Part shown: piece by piece, positions 52,044-60,583 of the stretch
Position numbering within the stretch: position 1 is the first letter of the stretch
Layout: each line of letters starts with the position of its first letter
Origin: Branchiibius sp. NY16-3462-2
Lineage (GTDB): Bacteria > Actinomycetota > Actinomycetes > Actinomycetales > Dermatophilaceae
Direction: 5' to 3'
DNA length: 64,000 nt
Assembly (NCBI RefSeq): GCF_001594145.1
Contig: NZ_LVCF01000043.1
Location: 62,001 to 126,000 of the forward strand
Position numbers and translations under genes: made by a program
The notes under the pieces: generated by a model
The model's input: only the letters and a program-made list of their open reading frames with translations
Told to the model about the DNA's origin: nothing
The model's database searches: none

Positions 52044-52643
52044 GTGAGCCAGGGGTCAAAACGTCGCGGACGCCCCGCCGCCAACGCCGGCGACGGGCGT
52101 GAGCGGATCCTGGCGGCTGCACGTAACCAGTTCGCCACCAACGGTTTTCGTGCGGCCACGCTGCGCTCGATTGCGGGCGAGGCAGACGTCGACGTCGCCC
52201 TCATCGCTCATCACTTCGGCAGCAAGATGGGGCTGTTCGCCGCCAGCCTGCAGTTGCCGGAGAGGTCGCACGGCTTGTTGGTGTCTTCGCTGGACGGTCC
52301 GACCCGCACCCAGGGCAGGCGGCTCACCGCGGCGTACCTGTCGTTATGGGAAGACCCGCAGACCGGACCCCAGATGCAGGCGATCGTACGAGCGGCGCTG
52401 GCCGACCCGGAAGCGTCGAGCGCCCTGCAGAACACACTCATCGGTCTGGTCGCGGACCCTGACGTCCAACGCTTGCTGGAGGGTCGGCGCACCGGGTTCT
52501 TCCTGGCCATGTCGCACCTGGTCGGTCTCGCGATCCTGCGCTACGTGGTACAGCTTCCGGACGTGGCGCGTGCCAATCTGGACGAACTCACCGGCCGGGT
52601 CGCACCGGTGGTCCAGCGGCACCTCACGACCGCGGATTCCTAG
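52044..52643 (+). CDS. TetR-family regulator of the ABC exporter
   Basis: A 199-residue repressor. The helix-turn-helix lies at about 18-65 (RERILAAARNQFATNGFRA, VDVALIAHHFGSKMGLF), the rest is an all-helical ligand domain. It is divergent from the exporter genes and probably represses them and itself through the palindrome at 52001, releasing on binding of an exporter substrate. Its 3' end overlaps the convergent trmD fusion gene by 20 nt. Confidence 0.9.
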   Translation: MSQGSKRRGRPAANAGDGRERILAAARNQFATNGFRAATLRSIAGEADVDVALIAHHFGSKMGLFAASLQLPERSHGLLVSSLDGPTRTQGRRLTAAYLSLWEDPQTGPQMQAIVRAALADPEASSALQNTLIGLVADPDVQRLLEGRRTGFFLAMSHLVGLAILRYVVQLPDVARANLDELTGRVAPVVQRHLTTADS

Positions 52644-53814
52644 CTGCGCGAATCGGTTTGCGCAGGTAGACCACGTCGTCGGGCGTACCCGCGGGCGCTG
52701 TCGTAGAACGGAACCCGGCCCGGCGATACATCCGCAGGTTGCGCTCGCTGCGCGCGCCGGTGAACAACACCATCGCCTCACAGCCGGATGGCACGACCGC
52801 TTGGATGTGGTCGAGCAGAGCTCGACCCATCCCCCGGCCCTGCAGATCGGGCGCGACCATCAACCGCCCGACGTGCCACTCGCTGCCCTGCTGCTTGCCT
52901 CTGACCGAACCCACCAGGCGTCCGTCCGTTGATCGCGCAACGTACGTCGACCACTGCGCGAGCGACTGGGTCAGGCTCTGCGTCGTCTCGTGTTGCGCCG
53001 GAATATCCAAGGTCTGGTTGGCGATGCCTTCACTCAGCCAGCAGGCGTGGGTGAGGGTCAGCAACTCCCCGACGTCGGCAGGAGTCGCGAGCCGGATCTG
53101 CAGGTCGCCGGCCGCGGTCGCCGCAGCCTCCGGCAGCAGGTCTGGTCGCCGGGCCGCGGTCCGGAGCAATCGCTGCTTATGACGCCACGCAGCGATCCTG
53201 CCGTGGTCGCCTGATAGCAGCACTTCAGGCACTGAACGCCCCTGCCAATCGGCAGGTTTGGTATAGACGGGGTACTCCAGCAAGCCATCTTCGTGCGACT
53301 CCTCCACCAGGGAGTCAGCGTTGCCGATGACACCGGGGATCAACCGGGCGATCGCTTCGACCATGGCGAGTACGGCGACCTCGCCACCGTTGAGCACGTA
53401 GTCACCCAGGGACAGGATGCGCACGTCGTAGTCGCGGGCCGCGTAGTCGTAGACCCGCTCGTCAATGCCCTCATAGCGGCCGCAGGCGAAGACCAGATGC
53501 GGTTGTCCGGCCAGTTCACGAGCGGTGGCCTGGTCGAAGCGCTGACCACCAGGGCCCGGGACGATCAGGATCGGCCGCGAGTCAGTTTGTGCCGCAACGT
53601 GATCCAGTGCCTCGGACCACGGCTGCGGCTTCATCACCATGCCCGCTCCCCCGCCGTAGGGCGTGTCGTCCACGGTGCGGTGCCGGTCATGGGTGAAGTC
53701 GCGCAGGTCGTGCACGCGCAGGTCGATCAGCCCGTCCTGGCGGGCCTTGCCGATCAGTGAGAGATCAAGTGGCGCAAGGTAATCGGGGAAAATGCTGATG
53801 ACGTCGAGTTGCAC
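52624..53814 (-). CDS. trmD: TrmD tRNA (m1G37) methyltransferase fused to a GNAT acetyltransferase
   Basis: A 396-residue single-frame protein. Residues 1 to about 245 are TrmD, which methylates G37 of tRNA with S-adenosylmethionine through a trefoil knot; seen are DVISIFPDYL, PYGGGAGMVM, CGRYEGIDERV and LSLGDYVLNGGE. From about 255 to 396 there is a GNAT domain with the acetyl-CoA motif LMVAPDLQGRGMGRALL. TrmD is normally about 240 residues. GTG 53814 lies one base after the rimM stop; GTG 53826 is an alternative. The acetyl acceptor is unknown. Confidence 0.93.
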   Translation of the reverse strand: MQLDVISIFPDYLAPLDLSLIGKARQDGLIDLRVHDLRDFTHDRHRTVDDTPYGGGAGMVMKPQPWSEALDHVAAQTDSRPILIVPGPGGQRFDQATARELAGQPHLVFACGRYEGIDERVYDYAARDYDVRILSLGDYVLNGGEVAVLAMVEAIARLIPGVIGNADSLVEESHEDGLLEYPVYTKPADWQGRSVPEVLLSGDHGRIAAWRHKQRLLRTAARRPDLLPEAAATAAGDLQIRLATPADVGELLTLTHACWLSEGIANQTLDIPAQHETTQSLTQSLAQWSTYVARSTDGRLVGSVRGKQQGSEWHVGRLMVAPDLQGRGMGRALLDHIQAVVPSGCEAMVLFTGARSERNLRMYRRAGFRSTTAPAGTPDDVVYLRKPIRAARNPRS

Positions 53815-53815
53815 G

Positions 53816-54328
53816 TCACTGCTCACCGAGTTCGAGCAGACCCTCCGGTGGGTCGATGATGACAACCCCTCGTTCGGTGTCCACCTCCGGCACGATCTCC
53901 TCGACGAAGGGCACGTACGCCGTGCCACCCGTGGCCAGGGTGACCTCCAGGAGATCCTGGACCGGCCGCGAATGCAGATCCGTCACAGTCCCCACGACCT
54001 GACCCGAGGTGTCCTGGACGGACAGACCGACCAGGTCCTCGGCGTACCACGCATCGTCCTCGTCCTCATCCGCAGCGGCCAGCAACCGCACGCCCCGCAG
54101 CGCTTCGGCGGCGGTGCGGTCGGGGTGACCTTCGAAGGACAGTAGGTGGATGCCGTTGTGCCCGCGAGCCGTTCGGATCACCAAGGGCCCGACGGCGGCC
54201 GGTTCCGTGGTGAACGACTCCCCTACCAGGAAACGATCCTCGGGGCGGTCGGTGTGCAGTTGGACCGTGACTTCACCGCGCAGCCCGTGTGGTTTGCCGA
54301 TCCGGGCGATCAGGACTTCATCAGCCAT
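53816..54328 (-). CDS. rimM: Ribosome maturation factor RimM
   Basis: A 170-residue 16S rRNA processing protein. The N-terminal RimM domain starts VLIARIGKPHGLRGEV, and the PRC-barrel follows (YAEDLVGLSVQDTSGQVVG, VPFVEEIVPEVD). ATG 54328 is where the family similarity begins. It lies between the KH protein and trmD as in other bacteria. Confidence 0.95.
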   Translation of the reverse strand: MADEVLIARIGKPHGLRGEVTVQLHTDRPEDRFLVGESFTTEPAAVGPLVIRTARGHNGIHLLSFEGHPDRTAAEALRGVRLLAAADEDEDDAWYAEDLVGLSVQDTSGQVVGTVTDLHSRPVQDLLEVTLATGGTAYVPFVEEIVPEVDTERGVVIIDPPEGLLELGEQ

Positions 54329-54412
54329 CGGCCACCCCCGGGCAGCATGACGCCCGGGCACGAACACGTCGTACCCGGGCGATCAGCATTGGACCGGAGC
54401 GATCCACGTCGG

Positions 54413-54655
54413 TCAGCGCACGCGGTCGGTGTCGACGATGTCGACCCGGACGTTCTTGCCGCCGGCGAGCGCGCCGACAACGGTGCGCAGCGCCGAAGCG
54501 GTGCGACCGGACCGACCGATCACGCGGCCGATATCGTCGGGGTGCACGCGCACCTCGAGCAGTTCACCGCGCCGGCCGTTCTTGGCCTGCACGACGACAT
54601 CCTCATCGTGATCGACGATGCCCTTGACCAGGTGCTCCAGAGCCTCTTCCAGCAA
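54413..54655 (-). CDS. khpA: KH-domain RNA-binding protein KhpA
   Basis: An 80-residue protein with one KH domain. The RNA-binding GxxG loop is GRSG in IGRVIGRSGRTASAL. It starts 2 nt after the rpsP stop. The KhpA/KhpB pair binds many RNAs in Gram-positive bacteria. The conserved position next to rpsP supports the call. Confidence 0.93.
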   Translation of the reverse strand: MLEEALEHLVKGIVDHDEDVVVQAKNGRRGELLEVRVHPDDIGRVIGRSGRTASALRTVVGALAGGKNVRVDIVDTDRVR

Positions 54656-54657
54656 GG

Positions 54658-55194
54658 TCAGGCCTCGGTGGTCTCGGCAGCGTCGGTCGCCAGTTCTTCC
54701 TCGACCTCGGCGCGCTCGGCAGCCTTGGGCTCCTCGACCGGCACCGCGACCTCGTCGGCAGCGTCCGCCTTCTCGGCCTTCTCATCAGCCTTGGTCTCGG
54801 CCTTGGCGGCCTTCTTCTTGGCGGTGGTCGCGCCGTCACCGGCAGCGGCATTCTGCGAAGCGGCGAGCGCGGCTTCGTAGAGGGCCCGCTTGTCCGGGCG
54901 GGGCTCGGCGGTCTTCAGCGTGCCCTCGGCACCCGGCTCGCCCTTGAACTTCTGCCAGTCACCGGTGATCTTCAGCAGGGTCTGCACCTGCTCGGTGGGC
55001 TGGGCGCCGACGCCGAGCCAGTACTGCGCACGCTCGGAGTCGATCTCGATCAGGCTCGGCTCTTCCTTGGGGTGGTACTTGCCCAGCTCCTCGATCGCCC
55101 GACCGTCGCGCTTGGCGCGGGAGTCCATGACGACGACGCGGTACTGGGGGTTGCGGATCTTGCCGAGCCGCTTCAAACGAATCTTGACAGCCAC
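54658..55194 (-). CDS. rpsP: 30S ribosomal protein S16 with long acidic tail
   Basis: A 178-residue protein: residues 1-85 are the S16 core (MAVKIRLKRLGKIRNPQYR, YWLGVGAQPTEQV). The remaining 90 residues are rich in Ala, Glu, Lys and Asp and probably disordered. Most S16 proteins have 80-100 residues, but longer Ala/Glu/Lys-rich tails occur in Micrococcales and other actinobacteria. Confidence 0.96.
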   Translation of the reverse strand: MAVKIRLKRLGKIRNPQYRVVVMDSRAKRDGRAIEELGKYHPKEEPSLIEIDSERAQYWLGVGAQPTEQVQTLLKITGDWQKFKGEPGAEGTLKTAEPRPDKRALYEAALAASQNAAAGDGATTAKKKAAKAETKADEKAEKADAADEVAVPVEEPKAAERAEVEEELATDAAETTEA

Positions 55195-55410
55195 TGTCGT
55201 GGTTCCTGCTTCCTCATCTTGTGGCGCACGGCGAGACCGCAGATGAGTGCGGGGAACCGTACGTCGGGGGTAGGCGCACCGGCGGACGCCGGGCGGGTAC
55301 AGCTCCCTAGTCTGCCAGAGGAGAGCGCGTCCCCGGAAATCCGCGGCTGGACGACCCCGTCATCATCACATTTTGTTATCGACTCTCCTGGTCATCGTTA
55401 TGATCGAGGG

Positions 55411-55926
55411 GTGAGTCTGATCGGTTTTCCCAATCCCGTGAACGAGAAGGCAGCCCGCACGGTTGCTGCTGTCGTCGCGATCACCAGCATCGTGATCCTC
55501 GCGACCGGCTGGCTGTGGCTGCTCATCCCCCTGGCCTACGGCTTCTGGGCCCGGGTTCTGACCGGCCCGAAGCTCAGCCCGCTCGGCGCCTTATCGATGA
55601 AGGTCATCGCGCCGCGCCTCGGTGAACCGGTCTACACCCCCGGGCCGCCGAAGCGCTTCGCCCAGGGCATCGGCGCGGCCCTCACCACCGTCGCCGCCAT
55701 CACCGGCCTCGCGTTCGGCTGGACCGGCTTCGCCCTGGTCCTTGTCGCGATCCTGGCGGTCTTCGCCACTCTTGAATCCGTCTTCGGTTTCTGCGCAGGC
55801 TGCTTCGTCTTCGGCCAACTGATGAAGATCGGCGTGATCCCGGCCGATGTGTGCGAGGAGTGCAACAACATCTGGGCCCGCCGCGACCGGTTGGCCGCCG
55901 AGGCCGCGGAGGCGACCAGCCACTGA
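55411..55926 (+). CDS. DUF4395 membrane protein
   Basis: A 171-residue protein with about four membrane helices and the DUF4395 cysteine pair FGFCAGCF plus a C-terminal CEEC. Two CxxC pairs suggest a redox or metal role; members often occur near thioredoxin-type genes. GTG 55411 has TATGAT (55399-55404) 6 nt upstream, so it is probably leaderless. It is divergent from rpsP. Confidence 0.86.
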   Translation: MSLIGFPNPVNEKAARTVAAVVAITSIVILATGWLWLLIPLAYGFWARVLTGPKLSPLGALSMKVIAPRLGEPVYTPGPPKRFAQGIGAALTTVAAITGLAFGWTGFALVLVAILAVFATLESVFGFCAGCFVFGQLMKIGVIPADVCEECNNIWARRDRLAAEAAEATSH

Positions 55927-55935
55927 CGGCGACGA

Positions 55936-55962
55936 CCCCCACCTCCTGAGAAGAGGTGGGGG
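55936..55962. terminator. Hairpin between DUF4395 and the peptidoglycan-binding gene
   Basis: CCCCCACCTC pairs with GAGGTGGGGG around a 7-nt loop, between two convergent genes. It probably terminates both. Confidence 0.8.
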
Positions 55963-55990
55963 CCGCCGTGTCGGGTGGGCGCAGCCGGAA

Positions 55991-57088
55991 TCAGTCGTCG
56001 TCCGACTTGTCCTCGAGGCTTTGCTCGTGTTCGCCGACGGCGTTGTTGAGGTAGCGAATCTCGACCTTGCCGGTGCCGACCTCCTCGGTGAGATCGTGGA
56101 TCTCGGGACCGGTGCCGCCGACAGTGCGAGTGGTATCGACCAGCGGTGTAGGCGTCTGTCGGACCGCTGGTTTGTCGGGCACCACCGGTGTCTCACGCAC
56201 CGTCGACTTCAGTGGATCAACGCTCGGATCCTTGACGACCGGGCGAGTCTTCGACGCGTCGACCACCGGCGCAGGGGTCTGACGCACCACCGGCTTCTCG
56301 GGCGCCACGGGCTTGTCACGCACGACGGGCTCGCGGACGACCGGCTTCGCGGGCACCACAGGCTTGTCCCGCACGACGGGCTTGTCACGCACGACGGGCG
56401 TCTCGCGGACAACCGGCTTCTCGGCCGCTTTCACCGGAGCGGGACGTACGGCGTGCCGGGTGACCTCGTCCTCCACGGCCCGCCGGCGCCATAGGAGCCA
56501 CCCCAGGAGCGGCAGTAACACCAGCGGCAGCAGCAACCACCACCAGGGCGACGCCCCGCTCTTGCCACCGGCCGTCGCAACCCCAGTAGCAGCCACGGTG
56601 GTGGCCGCCGAAGTGGCCGTTGTTGCCGCAGGCGTCGTCGTCGTGGTCTCGGTGGTGGTCGTGGCCTCGGTCGTGGTGGGCGCCGCGCTGGTCGTGGTGG
56701 TCGCGGTCGCGGCAGCGCCACCGGTCGCTGTCGCGGTGGGTGCAGCGGTAGTCGGCGCCGCCGAGGTAGCCACGGCAGCGGTGCAACCGAACGCACCAAG
56801 GGTCGCCTTGTCCACGACACCCGAGGCCGCCACGTTGTGCGCGGATTGGAATGCCTTCAGGGCCGCCAGCGTCTGTGGCCCGAAGCGGCCGTCGACGGGC
56901 ACGCCGAGGGCGCCTTGCAGGACCCGGACCTCCTGGCCCACCGATCCCACCCGGAGTTGGCCCGTCACGCTGCACACTGCCGGCGCCGCCGGTAGCGCGT
57001 TCGCGCTGGTCAACCCGACGCCGACGAACGCAGCCAGGGCGATCGGCACCACTGCTCCGGCGGCAAGAAAGCCAGACCTCATCGTCAT
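55991..57088 (-). CDS. Transmembrane peptidoglycan-binding protein with KPVV-rich cytosolic tail
   Basis: A 365-residue protein. A signal peptide or anchor (about 5-30) is followed by a PG_binding_1 domain (39-102; LRVGSVGQEVRVLQGALG, DGRFGPQTLAALKAFQ) flanked by two cysteines, a Thr/Ala-rich linker to about 178 and a membrane helix at 182-200 with RRR behind it. The 165-residue tail repeats motifs such as VVRDKPVV and APEKPVVRQTP. ATG 57088 fits the signal peptide. ATG 57139 would add 17 residues and overlap the stop of the repeat-protein gene. The tail's KPVV words match the upstream repeat protein, so the two may bind each other. Confidence 0.8.
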   Translation of the reverse strand: MTMRSGFLAAGAVVPIALAAFVGVGLTSANALPAAPAVCSVTGQLRVGSVGQEVRVLQGALGVPVDGRFGPQTLAALKAFQSAHNVAASGVVDKATLGAFGCTAAVATSAAPTTAAPTATATGGAAATATTTTSAAPTTTEATTTTETTTTTPAATTATSAATTVAATGVATAGGKSGASPWWWLLLPLVLLPLLGWLLWRRRAVEDEVTRHAVRPAPVKAAEKPVVRETPVVRDKPVVRDKPVVPAKPVVREPVVRDKPVAPEKPVVRQTPAPVVDASKTRPVVKDPSVDPLKSTVRETPVVPDKPAVRQTPTPLVDTTRTVGGTGPEIHDLTEEVGTGKVEIRYLNNAVGEHEQSLEDKSDDD

Positions 57089-57135
57089 ACGAGATTCACC
57101 CACGGCGAACCCACCTCTTCCTCGGTGACCGATTG

Positions 57136-58746
57136 TCATTTGTTGGGGTTGTTGTGGTTGAAGCGTCGACGCCAGGAGGGTTTCGTCTCGTCCTCGTCGA
57201 TCTCCTCAACGCGAGCGCCCTCGACGTGAGCGCCCTCGACGCGCGGGCCCGCAGCGCGGGTGCCCTCGACAATGCGCACCTCCTCGGCGGCGAGGTGCTC
57301 GGTCTTGCGTCCCACGACGTTGTCCTGCGGATGCTGACCGGTCTGAGCATCGACGAACTGGGTTGTGGTGGCCTCCCCGCCGACGAACCGGGCCGTCGTC
57401 TGCGTTGCTGCGCCCTTCAGCTCCCTGCTGTTGGTGACGACGGTCTGGTTCTCCTCGACGACCCGCTTGACCTCCTTCTCCACCACCTTGCGGACGTAGA
57501 CCGGCTTTTCGACGACGATCTCGACGACCTTCTCCACTTCGACCTCAACGGGCTTCTCAACGACCCGCTCCTGGAAGAACTTCACTTCCTTCTCGACGAC
57601 CTTCTCCACGATGCGGGGTTTCTCGACGACCTTCTCAAGGACCCGGTCGACGGCCTTCTCGACGACCTTCTCCACGATGCGCGGCTTCTCGACGACCTTC
57701 TCGACAACCCGATCCACCGGCTTCTCGACGACCTTCTCCACCACGTTCGGCTTCTCGACGACCTTCTCGACAACCCGATCCACTGGCTTCTCGACGACCT
57801 TCTCCACCACGTTCGGCTTCTCGACGACCTTCTCAACAACCCGATCCACTGGCTTCTCGACGACCTTCTCCACCACGTTCGGCTTCTCGACGACCTTCTC
57901 CACAACCCGATCCACTGGCTTCTCGACGACCTTCTCCACCACGTTCGGCTTCTCGACGACCTTCTCGACAACCCGATCCACTGGCTTCTCGACGACCTTT
58001 TCGACGATCTTCTCGACCGCGATTTCCTTGGGCCGCTCGACGACCTTTACTACCGGCTTCTCGACGGTAATTTCGACGATCTTCTCCACCGGCTTCTCGA
58101 CGGTCTTATAGACGATCTTCTCGACGGGTACCTCGATGATCTTCTCGACGATCTTCTCGACCGGCTTCTCAACGGTCTTGTAGACGATCTTCTCCACCGG
58201 CTTCTCGACGACCCGCTCAACGATCTGCTGGACGGGCACCTCGACGACCTTGTCCACGACCTGGACCACGGGCTTCTCGACGAGCCGGGTGACCGTCACC
58301 GGCTTCTCGACGACGTTGTCCTTGACCTGGACGATCAGCTTCTCGACCAATCGCTGGACCTCGACCGGCTTCTCCGACACGTTGTCCACGACCGTGACGA
58401 CCAACTTCTCGATGAGTCGCTGGACCTCGATCGGCTTGTCCTTGACGCTGTCGACGATGGTGACGACCGGCTTCTCCACCAATCGCTGCACGGTGTGTGG
58501 CTTATCGACCACGTTGTCCTGGATCGTCACCACGGGTTTCTCGACCAGCCGGCTCACGCTGGCCGGTCGGTCCACCACCTTGTCCACCGTCGTCACGACG
58601 AGCCGTTCGACCGAGCGCGGCACGTCGACCTGCTTGTCCACCACCTTCTCCACCGGCTTCTCGACGAGACGCTGGACGGTAAATTCGCGGGGGGCGACCT
58701 TGTCGGAGACGTTGAGCTTGCCACCAGTCGTTATGTCATCAGCCAT
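57136..58746 (-). CDS. Giant VEKPV-repeat protein, alveolin-like composition
   Basis: A 536-residue soluble protein made almost wholly of Val/Glu/Lys/Pro repeats. After 25 leader residues come seven mostly 22-residue units of the form RLVEKPVVTIVDSVKDKP.., then three 24-residue units (178-249; EKIVYKTVEKPVEKIVE), then six near-identical 22-residue units (250-381; KVVEKPVDRVVEKVVEKPN plus linker), then irregular copies to about 430 and an acidic tail ending in basic RRRFNHNNPNK. AAGGA lies 7 nt before ATG 58746. Val-Glu-Lys-Pro repeats of this kind recall alveolins, the cytoskeletal proteins of alveolate protists. Function unknown. Confidence 0.82.
   Translation of the reverse strand: MADDITTGGKLNVSDKVAPREFTVQRLVEKPVEKVVDKQVDVPRSVERLVVTTVDKVVDRPASVSRLVEKPVVTIQDNVVDKPHTVQRLVEKPVVTIVDSVKDKPIEVQRLIEKLVVTVVDNVSEKPVEVQRLVEKLIVQVKDNVVEKPVTVTRLVEKPVVQVVDKVVEVPVQQIVERVVEKPVEKIVYKTVEKPVEKIVEKIIEVPVEKIVYKTVEKPVEKIVEITVEKPVVKVVERPKEIAVEKIVEKVVEKPVDRVVEKVVEKPNVVEKVVEKPVDRVVEKVVEKPNVVEKVVEKPVDRVVEKVVEKPNVVEKVVEKPVDRVVEKVVEKPNVVEKVVEKPVDRVVEKVVEKPRIVEKVVEKAVDRVLEKVVEKPRIVEKVVEKEVKFFQERVVEKPVEVEVEKVVEIVVEKPVYVRKVVEKEVKRVVEENQTVVTNSRELKGAATQTTARFVGGEATTTQFVDAQTGQHPQDNVVGRKTEHLAAEEVRIVEGTRAAGPRVEGAHVEGARVEEIDEDETKPSWRRRFNHNNPNK
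57604..57999 (-). repeat. Six tandem 66-bp repeats
   Basis: Exactly 396 bp encode six 22-residue units (residues 250-381) of the repeat protein. Units 1-4 are identical as protein; units 5 and 6 end in PRIVE, and unit 6 has two further changes. The array can expand or contract in steps of 66 bp without loss of frame. Confidence 0.88.
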
Positions 58747-59147
58747 GCCAGTATCCTTCGTTTCGCGCTATAACGTGACTCAGCAAAACGCTGCTCCACG
58801 CTGACCGAACAGATGCTCCAGATACATGCGTCCAGTGAGGGCGCTCAAGGTTGTCGGTCACATACTTGCGACTCTAGTAACGAGACGATGCGTACCGAAA
58901 CAAGTTTGATAAAGTAGAACGAAACTTGGCGAAATCGTTTGAAATTGATGATGCATTCTGATCCTGATTGATTAGCTATGGTGGAATCATATTCAAAAGC
59001 GACCATTACTTATCTTTTAGTAGCGTGCGTATTTGCGGGCCGAGCGTTCACTGACTATTTGCTGAACGTACGCTGGCGATTTGCCCAACGGGTCGGCGAC
59101 TGGGGCTGAGATGGCGGTGCTTCATCCGTCACTTCCAAGGAGCTCGC
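58747..59147. other. 401-bp AT-richer spacer before alkaline phosphatase
   Basis: No gene seen. From about 58880 to 59040 the DNA is clearly richer in A and T than its surroundings. It must hold the divergent promoters of the repeat-protein gene and phoA. GTTCA (59046) and TGAAC (59063) form an inverted pair, and GTTCACTG resembles half of an actinobacterial PHO box, but no proper direct repeat is present. Confidence 0.5.
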
Positions 59148-60512
59148 ATGTCCCTTCGCACCACCACCCGCGTCGCCTGCGTCGGCGCCCTGGCCGCCGC
59201 GATCGGCGCAACCTCGATCGGCGTCGCCGCCTCCACCAGCGGCGACAGGAGCAGCGCCGCCCGGCATGCCATCAACGGTGGCAGCGCCCGCAACGTCATC
59301 CTGCTGATCGGTGACGGGATGGGTGATTCCGAGATCACCATCGCGCGCAACTACCAGGTTGGCGCCAACGGCCGCCTGGCTCTGGACACCCTGCCGCTGA
59401 CGGGCGCCTACACGACCTACTCCGTGCAGCAGTCCGATCCGAGCAAGCCTGACTATGTGACTGATTCGGCCGCTTCGGGCACGGGCTGGGCCACCGGCCA
59501 CAAGTCCTACAACGGGGCGATCTCGGTGCTACCCAACGGCAAGCCGGTCCCCACGATCCTTGAGCTGGCCAAGAAGAACGGCTACCGCACGGGCAACGTC
59601 ACAACCGCCGAGTTGCAGGACGCCACGCCCGCCGTCCTTGCTTCCCATGTCATCCAGCGCGACTGCAAGGGGCCGCAGTCCATGACCAAGTGCGCGGTCA
59701 ACGACCTGAAGAACGGCGGTGCTGGTTCGATCGCCGAGCAGTTGGTGCAGACCCGCGCCGACGTCACCTTCGGCGGTGGCAAGCAGTACTTCGACCAGAC
59801 CGTGCAGGCCGGCAAGTACCAGGGCCTGTCGGTGTGGCAGCAGGCACAGACCCAGGGGTACACGTTGTTGACCGACGCGGCCGGCCTGGCCGCCCTCCCC
59901 AACAATCCCAAGGGTCCGGTGCTGGGCTCCTTCGGCAAGAACAACCTGGATCTGGAGTGGGTCGGTCCGACGCCGACGACGACCGGGACGCCCAGCACTG
60001 CGTGCCAGGTCAACGCCGCCCGGGACCAGAGCCAGCCGCACCTGTCCCAGATGGCCGGCAAGGCGCTGAACATCCTGGACCGACAGAGCTGGGGGCAGCG
60101 CAAGGGCTTCTTCCTGCAGATCGAGGGAGCATCCATCGACAAGCAGGACCATGCGGCCAACCCTTGTGGGCAGATCGGTGAGACGGTGGAGTTCGACAAG
60201 TCCGTCAAGCTTGCCCTGGACTACCAGCGCCGCCACCCCGACACCCTGGTTGTGGTCACGGCCGACCACGGGCACACCAGCCAGATCGTCGAAACCGGTT
60301 CCACGACAACGGGAGTCACGGCGACCCTGCGCACCCACGACGACGCCGACATGACGATCAGCTACGCCACCGCGCCCTACGGTCAGTCCCAGCAGCACAC
60401 CGGAACGCAGGTGCGGATCGCTGCCGCCGGCCCGCAGGCCGCCAACGTGTTGGGCGTGACCAACCAGACCGACCTGTTCCGCACGGTCGGTCGCGCGCTG
60501 CGTCTGCGGTGA
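59148..60512 (+). CDS. phoA: Alkaline phosphatase, PhoA type
   Basis: A 454-residue secreted phosphomonoesterase. A signal peptide occupies about 1-29. The metal and nucleophile motifs are present: LLIGDGMGDSE, VTDSAASGTGWATG with the phosphorylated serine, EGASIDKQDHAANP, VTADHGHTS and QQHTGTQV. AAGGAG precedes ATG 59148. It should release phosphate from organic esters outside the cell, normally under phosphate starvation control. Confidence 0.94.
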   Translation: MSLRTTTRVACVGALAAAIGATSIGVAASTSGDRSSAARHAINGGSARNVILLIGDGMGDSEITIARNYQVGANGRLALDTLPLTGAYTTYSVQQSDPSKPDYVTDSAASGTGWATGHKSYNGAISVLPNGKPVPTILELAKKNGYRTGNVTTAELQDATPAVLASHVIQRDCKGPQSMTKCAVNDLKNGGAGSIAEQLVQTRADVTFGGGKQYFDQTVQAGKYQGLSVWQQAQTQGYTLLTDAAGLAALPNNPKGPVLGSFGKNNLDLEWVGPTPTTTGTPSTACQVNAARDQSQPHLSQMAGKALNILDRQSWGQRKGFFLQIEGASIDKQDHAANPCGQIGETVEFDKSVKLALDYQRRHPDTLVVVTADHGHTSQIVETGSTTTGVTATLRTHDDADMTISYATAPYGQSQQHTGTQVRIAAAGPQAANVLGVTNQTDLFRTVGRALRLR

Positions 60513-60548
60513 CCGATCGGCGTACCTGAATCATCGACGTACGCCGAG

Positions 60549-60579
60549 CGCCCGGGTGAGATTCCTGCTCACCCGGGCG
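60549..60579. terminator. Bidirectional hairpin between phoA and the RamB-like gene
   Basis: CGCCCGGGTGAG pairs with CTCACCCGGGCG (12 bp) around a 7-nt loop, between two convergent genes. Confidence 0.88.
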
Positions 60580-60583
60580 TTGG

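Noticed and set aside
57604..57999. Possible CRISPR array
   Set aside because: Repeats are directly joined, with no spacers, and keep one protein frame. No cas genes are near.
56851..58773. Long plus-strand frame (640 codons) rich in LLDD and HH repeats
   Set aside because: It is the reverse complement of the VEKPV repeats and runs across two genes. The minus frame has a good ribosome binding site, strong third-position GC bias and a shared motif with its neighbour.
58747..59147. PHO box before phoA
   Set aside because: Only one half-site-like GTTCACTG is present, with no second direct repeat at 11-bp spacing, so I did not call it as a regulatory site.
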